Source: Salvator merianae
Taxonomy: Eukaryota > Chordata > Lepidosauria > Squamata > Teiidae
Assembly: GCA_003586115.2 (NCBI GenBank)
Contig: QVOM02000103.1
Span: forward strand, 6,547,738 to 6,611,737
DNA length: 64,000 nucleotides
Reading direction: 5' to 3'
Both the position numbers and the translations under genes were made by a program. The notes below the pieces were generated by a model that did no database searches, was not told the origin of the DNA, and saw nothing but the letters and a program-made list of their open reading frames with translations. Positions 34,383 through 44,736 of this stretch are shown here, one piece after another (position 1 is the first letter of the stretch; every line of letters begins with the position of its first letter).

Positions 34383-35325
34383 ACGTAGTCTAAGAGCTGC
34401 TTTATTTCTTCTTTGTTTTATCAGTGTGATTTTACTTGAGGTCCTTTTTAAACATTCATTCTTTTTGAGAAGTAGAAGTAGATCATTTGTATGCTAGACT
34501 TCCTTGTTAAACAGAACTTCCACTGTATAGCTAAAAGCAGCCGTTTGTTCTTACAAGGTCATAAATAGTGAACTTTTTCTTCACATGTGGCCAGCGTTAT
34601 CTAGTAGGTGCCTCTGGCAAGTGTTGGTAAACCAGTGACTGCCTGTAGTCTAAGTTGTTGACTCCATTAATTGTAATTCATTAGCAGTTTGGAACATGGT
34701 TTGGATGCTAGTAATTGATAACATTACCCAGCAGGTCCATTGTCAACCTTGCAGCCCTCTCATTGCAATCATCAGATTTAGGAATAAATAAAGGAGGAGA
34801 AGTCTTAATTCAAGGATACCATTCTGTGTCGTTTCCAATTTGGTAACTTTTTTTTTTCCTGAGCTACAGCTCCCATCAGGCCTAGATAGCAATTGCTCCA
34901 AAACATCTGGAAACTGGGAAGCCTTTGTTAATTCTGTGTTTTACTTCCAGATTGATTTCCGTCAGTGTTAAGGAGAAAATTTGGGATTTCTTGCTTTTGG
35001 TTCAAAGCAATCTTGGTTTAATGTTATCCCAAACAACTACATTCTGGTGCATTGTAGGGATACCTCTCTGTTCCTGAGATCAGTAAATGGTGCATCGTTA
35101 TGAATGATCTTTGTAAACTGGAATGAAAATGATTTGAGCAGGACTTTTTGTATAATTTTAATTACTGATTAGAACATTTTCCTCAATTATACCCATCAGA
35201 TCTTCTACAAGGAAAACATACTTTTTCATTCTTAAGCCTTTGCCTGTTTTTAATATGCTAGTAACAGTGCTTTTTTGTAATTATCCAACTGCATTCTTCA
35301 TGTTTACATAACATTCAATTGCTAT
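34383..35325. other. intronic stretch with a small repeat fragment
   Basis: 34858-34922 holds the complement of the GGACTACAACTCCCATCAG-type repeat (CTACAGCTCCCATCAGGCC, then CCAAAACATCTGG). Otherwise no gene or element was seen. Confidence 0.45.
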
Positions 35326-35378
35326 CCTTCCTTCCTTCCGTCCTTCCTTCCTTCCTTCCTTCCTTCCTTCCTTCCTTT
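35326..35378. repeat. (CCTT)n microsatellite
   Basis: About thirteen CCTT units with one G interruption near 35340. Confidence 0.95.
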
Positions 35379-35867
35379 TGGCATTTCATTTTCTGTTTTC
35401 TAAGGAGCAAAAAATAAAAAAGAAATAAATAAAATAAAATAAAAGAAGCAGCACTCATCATATAAATAACAAAGTATAATTACTTGTAATTTTGCATAAG
35501 TCATAAAAGAAAATGAACAAGCCAAGCAACAGAATCAAAACTAAAAGGAACTCTTGGTGTATTGAGATATGTTTTTTTTCCAATCCAAAGAGTTTAGGAA
35601 ATTGCAGTGGTTGCCTCAGCGACTTGGAATGTAGCACAACTCTCCCAGTAGGAACGGAAAACATTTAGGAAAGTAACCGTTTCGGAAAGTAAGATTGTTG
35701 ATCATTTCAATGTGTGTTAGAGTAGATTTCGTATTTTTGTTTTTTGATATGCAAACCATAGTCCCTTTTACTCTGCTCCGTGATGGTGTATTAGGGACAA
35801 AATCACTTATTCTTATACTCCAGCAGCATTTACATGAGTGGAATGCCTTCCTAGAACAATCTGCTCA
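35379..35867. other. intronic stretch, nothing recognised
   Basis: AT-rich, including an AAATAAAATAAAATAAAA tract near 35425. Confidence 0.4.
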
Positions 35868-36075
35868 CAGGCAGGAAAAAAGTACCTTTGAGACAGCTTA
35901 GAGATGGCTCACAAATGGCAGACATGCCAATCTGCCTATCTTCTCTCTCGTGAACATCCTAGGCTAGGAAATGTGGGTTAGAGATGGGATGAGAACAGGA
36001 ATACTCCATGCTGTCATCTCTAAGGTGCTTTGGAGAATTTTTTGCTATATGTGAACACTGCTCAAGTTATTTTTG
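35868..36075 (+). mobile_element. MITE, family A
   Basis: It contains CTTAGAGATGGCTCACAAATG, CTCGTGAACATCCTAGGCTAG, TCATCTCTAAGGTGCTTTGG and TTTTGCTATATGTGAACAC in the family order (quoted as blocks). Confidence 0.65.
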
Positions 36076-36446
36076 TTTGAGTTAGAAATGTTCAGTTGTG
36101 GGTTTTTATGTTCTACTTGAATTTTTTTTTTTTAAAGGGTTGTCACAAAGGCATTGTATTTATAGCTGTTGGATATTGTTGCAGTTTCAGAATGAAACCT
36201 AGGTTTTTAAAGGGGCTGGAAACTTTACAAAAAAACTCTCCCTTACAAAAATAAAATAAATAAAAATATTTCTGCTGTTGTGTATGTTTATGTCCTGCTC
36301 TATTTACTTGAAAAGTAGTCTGGAGATAAGAACAGATATGCATTGGGATTATCCATCAACATCTTCTGGCATATTGCCTAGAATATAGGGACTGAACCTG
36401 TAGGCACAAAGGGCAATCACTACTACACTTTTACTACATATTCTGT
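36076..36446. other. intronic stretch, nothing recognised
   Basis: AT-rich, with a T13 run at 36122 and an A-rich AAATAAAATAAATAAAAATA tract near 36250. Confidence 0.4.
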
Positions 36447-37650
36447 GTAAAGATGTGCATGAACTTTTTTTCTGGTTTGCTCAAAGAAGTTCACAGTTCA
36501 GTTTGAACACTCTGTGAACTGTTCACCACAGAGAACAATGAAGGAGAGCAAGGGGGGGGGAACAGGGTCAAGGTTTTGCAGATTTACAGTGTAAGGGTCT
36601 GGGGGCTTCCAAAAGGATCCCTGTTAAGTCTCAGGATAATTAAACACAGCCATGATTTTTTTTTAAAAAAAATGTCCCATTTGCTCCTAAGAAGCAGGTA
36701 AGAGATTTAAAAAAATAAAAATTCAGAGCAGCCTCAAAGATCATGCTGCTCACTAGGGAACTTTTTGCTGCCCCCCAGGACTCAACAGACCAATTTTGAA
36801 TGCTGTAGCTCAAAGTTTGACTGCAGTGTTAAAAACACCCAGCCAGGTAAGCCAACAATGCCAAAGTTCTGTATAGTTTGAGCTAAAGCCTCCAGAACTG
36901 GCATGTAGGTCCTGGGGGTGCGCGTCAAGAATTCAAGAAAGATATTTAAATCCAGGGCTTCACCAATAGGTTGCTGTGTTGCCTTTTGAAATTGGTTGAT
37001 TCAAGCCCTAGATTTAAATATCTTTCTGAAATTCTGGGTATAAAATTTCATACAAAAGTGTTCCTTTTCTGCAAAATGGAAAGGATTATTCCAAGTTTCA
37101 AAGCACATTAATTTCCTGGAAGGATAAAGACCCTTAATCATCATCATCATCATCAAACCTGTTCATAATAACCAACCAAGATGAAGCAAGAAAGCACCAA
37201 GTGGTTTAGAAATAGCCTTTTTTAAAAGGTCCAGGCAGATAGTATGGATGGTTTTGGAGTTCTTATCTGGGTTTAGAGGTGTTCATTCCTTGCCAATCCA
37301 ATGACCTATCTGTCAAATTTGGGACTAACAGTAATTCCCTGAAGAGATAAGCTTATAGAGGAATTGCAAAGCAGCTACACTACACTTGTAGCTGCATTTT
37401 TGCAACTAGACCACTTGTATCAAGGTGGTCTGATGCTTTAAAAAAATGCAGAGCAGACTTTATGTCTTTTTTAAAGGCACAGTCACTTTAAACTGTTCCT
37501 CAAACAGCTCATTGAATATGCACACATGTTTGCTTTAAATGTGGGCAAACATCGGAGGTGTTTGATTCAGAAATGAACCCTTTGAACACCCCTTGTTTGT
37601 TGTGAACTGACTTTGACAAGAACCCGTTTACCACTTCTCTATCTCTGTGT
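36447..37650. mobile_element. family G-like element(s), about 1.2 kb, boundaries uncertain
   Basis: It starts GTAAAGATGTGCATGAAC. A CACTTCTCTATC segment near 37636-37647 is a possible inverted right end. A second left-type end, TAGAGGTGTTCATTCC, occurs at 37275, so two elements may be nested or adjacent. An internal hairpin at about 36945-37030 pairs AAAGATATTTAAATCCAGGG with its near-complement. A (CAT)n stretch lies at 37137-37154. Confidence 0.45.
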
Positions 37651-38560
37651 TGTGACAGTTTCATGACACAACATACGTCTAATCGCATGTGAGGAGGACA
37701 AACAAGGCTAGTTGTCTGCCTGCAGTCAGGAAGGATATTAGGCAATGGAGGCAGTTATACTCTAGTTGCCAAGTCAACTGGGACAACACTCCCTGTTTCC
37801 TATGCCTTTTCATAACCCAAATACACTTCTAAATGAGACATGTTTCTTAAGATTAGCCCACTTTTGCAGTAGTAACTGCTTTCCTAAATGCACACATTAC
37901 TTTTGTCTCATTATCTTTTCTGTTCAAAAGAGTATATAACTCCTGAATCAACTAAATCTAACTTCCATAAACTGTTCACTAGAAGGAATTTCTGACATGA
38001 ATGTCCTCAACATTCTTCCTTTATCTTGAATACTGTTGTTTCTTTCTAATCTTAGCTGATTTATATAGTGGATGGGTTGCAATAATTGTTTCATTTAATG
38101 TTAGTCATTCTGGATTTTCTTAAAGCTTCACATAAATACACTTTATACTGATCAGTGCTGTAAAATTGTAATAGTAACCTCTGTGCATGACTAAAATATA
38201 CTTTCCCCTTCTGTACATTGAGCAGCATCCATCTGAGGCTTAGATACAATGTTGAGGATCAATTTATGTTCCTCTACCTCATAAAAAGTTTTTAAAAAAT
38301 TACTTCTTTGCTTTTATACAAACCATAGATCAAGTAAGGATTTTTGGCAGACAGGACAAACTCTTGGCAATATAAACTGAAGGTCAAAGAAGAATTTATT
38401 ACTTTGTAAGCTTTCCATGTTATGCAATAAAAATACAAAAGTCTATTTTTCCCGTAGTGAAAAAGAGTGGTGCAAGTTGCAGAATATCTGACAATTACCC
38501 AGTACCAGGAAGGGGTTAAAAAAGCTACTGGTTAGTTTGAGAAATGTTCTTTTTTAGTTT
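37651..38560. other. intronic stretch, nothing recognised
   Basis: No transposon ends were seen. AT-rich in the second half. Confidence 0.4.
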
Positions 38561-38594
38561 TCTTTCTCCCCCGCCCCCCCCCCCGGCCTAGTCG

Positions 38595-38800
38595 AGAGAT
38601 GCCACGTGATCTCCTGAATGCCTGCCAGCCTCTTTCTTGTTGATCCTCCAGAGACCATCTGTGCTGGGGGCATTGATTAGAGTGTGTCTGCTGGGATTAC
38701 ATCTTTTCTGTTGCCATGCCAACTAATCAGCTGATTTTGGTTACCACAGAAACAAAATGTCAGAGCTCACAGTACGGCAACATGAATTCAGCACAACAGA
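38595..38800. promoter_or_regulatory. candidate regulatory patch with X-box-like and E-box sites
   Basis: This non-repeat patch contains a CACGTG E-box (near 38603), GTTGCCATGCCAAC at 38710-38723, the perfect palindrome AATCAGCTGATT at 38725-38736 (E-box CAGCTG inside), and GTTACCACAGAAAC at 38740-38753. The first X-box-like site matches the RFX palindrome GTTGCCATGGCAAC at 13 of 14 bases. Enhancer activity and conservation are inferred, not shown. Confidence 0.3.
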
Positions 38801-39410
38801 AAATGTTTTCTTAATTGGAGACCTTTTCGTTTTGGATTTTAGGGAAAGGCAGCTTTGGGTTGAGGTAGACGGCCAGCTTCAAATAAGATTTAAGCTTAAT
38901 TGATCAAAAATAAAAGGTTAGATTTAAAAAAAAAAACACAACAACCAGAAAATTAAATGTTTTATATATTTTGTTAGCTACTATATGTACTGAATTCTTT
39001 TATATCTCTAATTACCTTCTAAAACATCTTCTAATTTGAGATCACAAATATAATCAAGTCATTGGTTTTCATGTAAAGTTGTCATAGCCTAGATCTGGCT
39101 TTGTCCCTCCACTTATTAAGCTGTTAGTCCCTCTGAGAGAACGCATTAGGCCTACCTACAACTGAACTTTATTTCTTACTAAAGAGTGAGAGTGAATCAG
39201 AAAATGAAGGCTCATTTTCACTGTCTATTCTATTCTTGATTGATTTATTGTGCTTTTTGAAAGACATGTAAACTAGTAGTCATCACTAGCAATTTCACTA
39301 AGAAATTGCTTAAGTTAACTGTTTTTACCTATGCGAGTCTGTGAAATCTCTTATTTAACTAAATACTGTATAAGAGTACCTTAAATAAACTTGTAAGATA
39401 CACAAGCTGT
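38801..39410. other. intronic stretch, nothing recognised
   Basis: AT-rich unique-looking sequence with an A11 run near 38925. Confidence 0.4.
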
Positions 39411-39414
39411 TCAG

Positions 39415-39650
39415 TTCTATGGTGGTATTGACCATGCAGTGTATTGACCATTAGCAGTACAAATGCTGGTAGCCTTGCCAGATCCATACCATGACAGTAG
39501 CCAGGAAGCATCTGGCCACTGCCATGGTGACTGGCAGCGCCACGCAGTGTGCAGGCACAGTTGGCAAACACGGCACAGCACAACAGTGCATTTGCACCTT
39601 TGCATTAGAAACAAAAGTATGTTCAGACACGCGATTTGGGGGCATTTATT
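39415..39650. mobile_element. family D-like MITE fragment
   Basis: The core ACCATGACAGTAGCCAGGAA, then GCATCTGGCCACTGCCATGGTGACTGGCA (split here), matches the family D core at 51520-51650, 8765 and 29140. Ends could not be paired with confidence. Confidence 0.5.
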
Positions 39651-39983
39651 TCCAAAGGAATGCTCCATTTTTGAATGCAGGAAAAACCGTAGGTCACATA
39701 AGTTTTCCAAAGAATTGTCTAAAAGCCTTCTACCTTTGTCATGCCTTGACCCTGAAGCCTAGCAATCCAACCATAGCAACAAGAGCTCAGTTCCCATTTG
39801 CTGCCACTGGTTGATATTCCATGGATGTGATTGGTCAGCAATGGTAGCAGGCTGGAATTGGTTCAGGAGCTTTGTAGCCATCCCATCCCACCCAAACTTA
39901 ACTCCTTCTCGCCCTGAGACTAATTGTTTCATGTCTGCAAAAAGGATACACAGAGATCTCAAGAGAACTCAGGATGAAGTCAG

Positions 39984-39984
<1 letters not shown>
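39651..39984. other. intronic stretch, nothing recognised
   Basis: Short frames only. An open frame beginning at 39811 runs into the following microsatellite and is rejected. Confidence 0.4.
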
Positions 39985-40051
<67 letters not shown>

Positions 40052-40078
40052 CTTTCTACTTCTCTTTCTCTCTCTTTT
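39985..40078. repeat. (CTTT)n microsatellite with a degenerate T/C tail
   Basis: About sixteen clean CTTT units to 40050, then an irregular pyrimidine tract to about 40078. It produces a poly Phe/Leu/Ser false open frame. Confidence 0.95.
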
Positions 40079-40136
40079 TTTACTTTCTGTGTATCCCAAG
40101 TATTTCAAAACCATTCCAAAATTGCATGTCTGAACA

Positions 40137-40533
40137 GACTGTGATCACACATAGCAAAAAAAGCATCTGTGAGGTGGTTCAGAGATGGCTTAGAGATGGG
40201 ATTGTTCACACACCAGCCTGCCCTCTCCCCTCTGTGCTAGAAAAGGTAGACAAGGGTTGTTGAGAACACAAGGATCACACATTGTCTCTATGAGGTGCCT
40301 CTGATCTGCCCCTTTTGTTGTAGCTGAACACAGCTTTAAAAAAAGCATATCTGAGGTGCTCAGAAATGGCTTGCAGATGGTTCTCAGGTAGAATCATCTA
40401 TATGCCTCTCCCTCTCACATGAACATTCTAGGTCCAGAAGAGGAGGATCAGAATGGAAATTGAACACTATGGTCACACACTGCAGTCTCTGAGGTGCTAT
40501 TTTTTATTTATTTTTTTGCTATGTGTGATCACA
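40137..40533 (+). mobile_element. two MITEs of family A in direct tandem
   Basis: Copy 1 starts GACTGTGATCACACATAGCA and AAAAAAGCATCTGTGAGGTG. It runs to the GTAGCTGAACACAGC end near 40333. Copy 2 follows at once with AAAAAAGCATATCTGAGGTG and ends TTTTTTGCTATGTGTGATCA with CAGCC near 40533. Both have the AGAAATGGCTT/AGAGATGGCTT, CTCTCAC..GAACATTCTAGG and GAGGTGC blocks. The outer ends are inverted repeats. Confidence 0.75.
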
Positions 40534-40783
40534 GCCTGATGAAGAATTGGTTATTTCTACAAGTCAAAACAAGACAAGATGACATGAAATGGTTTTGAGT
40601 TTTGCCCAACAAAATGTGACTTTGCCCAAGAGGAAAAATATTCTGCTTAGAGTAGACAAGGCATGGTACTGTATTTGTTGATTATCCAGCAGTCTATATT
40701 GTTCCAAGAACATTTTTTTAGGCAGAAGGATCAGCTAGAAAAGTGTTTTGCCCCCTCATAAATGTATATGAGAAATCAGATAC
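40534..40783. other. intronic spacer
   Basis: No feature recognised. Confidence 0.3.
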
Positions 40784-41367
40784 TGGCCCTTTTTGCACTT
40801 CCGCGGCAGACCGTTCTTGGCCGCTCGCTAGAACGGAGCATTCGCACATGCACGTGCATGCCGCATTCCCGATTCTCACCGAAACCTCACCTCATACGTA
40901 CCTGAAGCTGGGGAAGGCTAGACAAGTAATTTGATGTCTTGATTCCAACCTGCGAGATCAAGCACAGATCGGGGAAGTTGCTTTCGCACTGCTTCCTGGC
41001 TCGAAGTGGCAGCGGGGAGGGGCTGGCGCAGCTGCGCAGGCGTGGTCTGCTGCTTCACAACCCGGTTTGCTCTTTGGGCTTTGCACCCTGGCTGCAGTTT
41101 CAAAGACAGCTCCGAAAGGAGCCCCTCTAGCTTCGAAGCAGTAGCTCTATGGTTGAGATTACTAGCTCTGTCTTCGCATCCGTGCCTCTATGATTCGTTA
41201 CCTTATTTCCTGCCTAGCGGATTCCCATCCGCACCGCTCCTTCTGCTGGTCAGCTTGGAGTCATTTCTCTGGCTGGCAAGTGCATATAGCACTCAACAGA
41301 CTCCATCTTCACCAGCCTGAAGCCTGCTAATTAGAACATTCTCCTTTGGTAAGTGCGAAAACATCCA
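40784..41367. mobile_element. CpG-rich MITE with GGCCCTTTTTGCACTT end, about 580 bp
   Basis: Left end TGGCCCTTTTTGCACTTCC and right end GGTAAGTGCGAAAACATCCA are imperfect inverted repeats. The interior is unusually rich in CpG (for example CCGCGG near 40801, TTGGCCGCTCGCTAGAACGG), which suggests a younger insertion than its neighbours. No coding capacity. Confidence 0.6.
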
Positions 41368-42744
41368 TTGTTTAAAGATTCTGTTTAAATCAATATCCAT
41401 TGATAGGCAAATCTGCAGAGTTTAGATATGCCTTTATAGTACTATTTTGTTAACATCAGTTAATTTGCTAATTAACTGAGAAAAAAAATCTAGAAGTGCT
41501 TATACCTATCAAATCTAGTACCAGTCAATTTCATAATGTGACCCCGCAGTTCTAAAAGCTAAGAAAAATAAGAATCTCTTTTATTTCCACAGCCATTCCA
41601 GATTTCATAAGTTTCCATTTTGTCCTCTGCAGGGGTATTTTTTTCTCTTGTTTCTGTGTTTTACTTTTTCCATAAGGGACAACAAGTGTACAGTATTTTT
41701 TGAACTATGGGTTCACCATAAATTCATGTAACTCCATGAAGTGTGGTGCTTCTTTTTAAACATTTCCCCTGTAAAATTTCCATTGTCTGTGCAATGAATC
41801 TACATTTTCTTCAAGGTCTCATGTATGATCCCAATATTTCTTTTGATGTTAACTCAGGCCCATTCATAACCAACTTATTTATCAGAATTATCTTTCACCA
41901 CATAAGTGTCCATATTTCAGTTTGTTACCCCGGATTATGCTCACCTTCTCCATGGATCTTCTAAGCACACTGCCAGCACTTACCAGTGGTATTTTCATTA
42001 AGGAACCCTGCCAGTTGCCCACCTTCCTTTAGCTTCCAAATGCTCTTGGCAAATTGCTGTCTGTCAATCACATTTTCCTAGGTCTTCTCAGAGTTGTGGA
42101 GGAGTGCAGTGGCAGACATGCCTGCTTGTTTTGTTGACTTTAGCTTTGTAAAAACAAGAAGAGAAAAAGGAAAAAAGAGAACACAGCAAAAAGAGATAGA
42201 GAGAGAACAAACTCCAGCATTTGGGAATGTTTATGCACTTAGGAACGAAGAAATGTGGCAATGAAATAGCTATTCTTTGGTGTCTTTCACACATGCATGA
42301 ACCTGCATGTGCGCGTGCACACACACACACACACATCCTGACCTGATCCTCCACCATCCCATGAAAGGAGGCAGGGGCAGATGGTTTCCTTAGCAGAAAA
42401 GCATTGTTTTCTTCAATCTTTTTCTGATTTGTCTGCTTCCTACATCAGGTGTCTAGCAGTATGCAGGTTTGTAATCAGACAGATTATGGAGGAGCTCAGG
42501 GATGGGGGAGTGCTTTCATCAAGGACCAAGGTTCTCTCTTCTAGTTTATTGGTCCTGCATTCTAGCACAAGTTTACCAAAAAAGAAGTAGTGTTCCTTTT
42601 ATGCTACAATCTCTCCAGCAATCCTCCCCAGTCTTATATATTATATGGGGATTTGGATTTTGCATGCACACTTCTCTTCTGCCTACCATTCAACCATGTC
42701 TCCTATGATTTGTTTAGTAGCAATAGTCTTAGCTAAGAATGAGG
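41368..42744. other. intronic stretch with a small (CA)n
   Basis: A short (CA)n lies at 42319-42336, within GTGCGCGTGCACACACACAC. Nothing else was recognised; the short frames have no known product. Confidence 0.4.
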
Positions 42745-42965
42745 TACCTACTGAAGCACCCCAGAGTCACCTCAGAGAGACAGTGTGTGGCCATCTTGTC
42801 CCCAACCTTTTCTAATCCACCTTTTCTAGCATAGAATGTTCGGTGGGGGGGGGGAACAGACTGGTGTGTGAACAATCCCACCTGAGATCCTTTAGTAAAA
42901 AAACTCAGAGATGCTTTTTTCCCCTGTGTCTGGTATTAGCCTGAGATTTTCCTGCCTCACATGCA
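42745..42965 (-). mobile_element. MITE, family A, reversed, with a G9 run
   Basis: Read on the minus strand it has AGCATCTCTGAGTTT, then TCTCAGGTGGGATTGTTCAC, the GAACATTCTATGCTAGAAAA block and TCTCTGAGGTGACTC. A run of about nine G lies at 42844-42853. Confidence 0.7.
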
Positions 42966-43578
42966 AATACACACATACATGTTATTTCTTCCTCTCCCAT
43001 GTAATCAGATCTCTTTAGATGGGTTCAGGTCCAGAGCACTGAAGATTTAACAAAGCAGAGCTGCAGACGAGATCACACATATGGAGATCAACCAGTGAAA
43101 AAGCTTCTAGTCTGTGATTTGGTGAAATTTCAGAGGAGGAGGCATGCAAATGTGCACACATGCACACTGGTTCAGGGATTTTTTAATTATTATTTCTTTT
43201 TAAGGAATGCCTTTCACCCTGCCGATACTATTATCTTCTAAACCCTGCATGGAAAAAACACTGTTAACACATGCCATGAGGTAATTACAGTAACATTCAG
43301 TGTCATGAATGTTATCTCTTCAGTAGGAAAGTTTTTGCTTCCTGCTGTTTTACTCAGAGTCTCTTGCTACTGAGAGCCCTCTGGGCCACCATTCACTTGT
43401 AGTTGTGCACAGCATACGCTACAGTTCTGCAGACAGTGTCTGATGACAGTTTAAGGGTTGATATGTATCAGGAAGAGCTGCTCTTTCTTCTTGATATTGC
43501 AAAACTTGTGTAATTGACAAGGACAACACTTTCATCTTAAGTGTGAATATGGCATTAGTGTCCACTCTGTAACAAAGG
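42966..43578. other. intronic stretch, nothing recognised
   Basis: No element ends or gene were seen. Confidence 0.35.
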
Positions 43579-43760
43579 GAGGATCCACATGGTGCCTTTA
43601 TGGAGCCTTGAATGCAATGTGAGGATGTATTGTCTGCATGACACTGGTCCTTTGCTGTGCATTCAGTGTGCAGGTAGAGCACGGCATCTGCGTGGATTCC
43701 ACACTCATCCACTGCCATGCTACAAGCACCATCGTGATGCTTCTGCTGTAAAGCTGTTGA
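43579..43760. mobile_element. MITE fragment, family I
   Basis: Left end GGAGGATCCACATGGTGCC matches the family I end. Near the right, CAAGCACCATCGTGATGC matches AGCACCATCAGGATGC of the copy at 34094. The right terminus is decayed. Confidence 0.5.
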
Positions 43761-44040
43761 AAGAGTTCAAACAATACCCGGTGGTGGCATTCAAGGGGCT
43801 TACCAATCCCCTTGGTGGTGTTCATGTACTTGAAGACAGGAAATAGCTCTTGGGGCTATTCCCTATGTTTGAAACCTCCTTAGATTCAAAGCCAGGAACT
43901 CCTCTGCTTTAATTTGGAGGATGGGGGAAGCCCTCCTCCTGCTCATCAGAATTACATTGAGGGAATCCCCAGCCATGATTTTGATGGGTAGGGGAGGCTG
44001 TCTCCCCACCACGGCTGGGTCAGCTGTAATTTTGAGACTG
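43761..44040. other. intronic spacer
   Basis: Contains a short hairpin at 43787-43815 (GGTGGCATTCAAGGGG / CCCCTTGGTGG weak pairing). Nothing else was seen. Confidence 0.3.
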
Positions 44041-44049
44041 GGCAGTGGA

Positions 44050-44357
44050 GGCTACCACAAAAAAGAAATGGAACATTCTTTCATAACAGAAATATAAATC
44101 TGAATAATTCCTCTCACACAAGAAAGAAGAACTAGAAACAACAGGATGAAACTTCAAGAGAGTAGATACAGACTCAATATTAGAAAAAACTTTCTGACAG
44201 TAAGTGCAGTCAGTCAATGGAAGAGGTGGTGAGCTCTCCTTCACTAGAGGTCTTCAAGAAGAGGCTGGACAGACATCTATCTGGGTTGGTTTAGTGAATC
44301 CTGAATTGAATAGGGCATTCCCCTGCCAACTCTATAATTTTATGATTCTGTGATTCT
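44050..44357 (+). mobile_element. CR1 LINE, 3' end fragment
   Basis: The sequence GAGGTGGTGAGCTCTCCTTC, then ACTAGAGGTCTTCAAGAAGA and GGCTGGACAGACATCTATCT, ending CAACTCTATAATTTTATGAT with TCTGTGATTCT, is the classic CR1 3' region with its ATTCTATGATTCT-type terminal repeats. It is 5'-truncated and has no open frame. Confidence 0.85.
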
Positions 44358-44595
44358 TCATCAGAGAATCCAGGAGTTACAGCTGGTCCTATATAGTATT
44401 CTTGCACTAGTAGACTGCCTCCAAATACAAGAGAAATCTCGCTGTGTTCTTGACACATATTGGGAATGCCAGATGTAATTGAGCTATTCCCACTATAGTG
44501 CCGCTTCAAGGGGCTGAAAAATCTGTATTATCGCTATTACAGGAAATCCAGTAATGATGTCATATTCCCTAAAGTAGTGATGCTTACTTTTCTAT
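44358..44595. other. intronic spacer
   Basis: No feature recognised. Confidence 0.3.
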
Positions 44596-44736
44596 CTGTC
44601 CACAGCTTTTGGAATCACCTCACTTGGGGCTATTGGAAGCCAGTCAAGCATGTGAAAAACAACAAAAGGAAATAAATGGGTATTTGACTGGCTTCCAGTA
44701 GCCCCAAGCAACCTGATTCTGAAAGCTGCTGACAGA
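44596..44736. repeat. hairpin MITE-like inverted repeat
   Basis: Two 52-bp arms (44596-44647 and 44684-44736) match at about 44 of 52 positions. The best part pairs CTTGGGGCTATTGGAAGCC with GGCTTCCAGTAGCCCCAAG. The spacer is about 37 bp. No outer duplication was identified. Confidence 0.8.

Noticed and set aside
39811..40263. 150-codon open frame with a poly Phe/Leu/Ser stretch
   Set aside because: The length comes from the (CTTT)n microsatellite at 39985-40078 and the MITE that follows.
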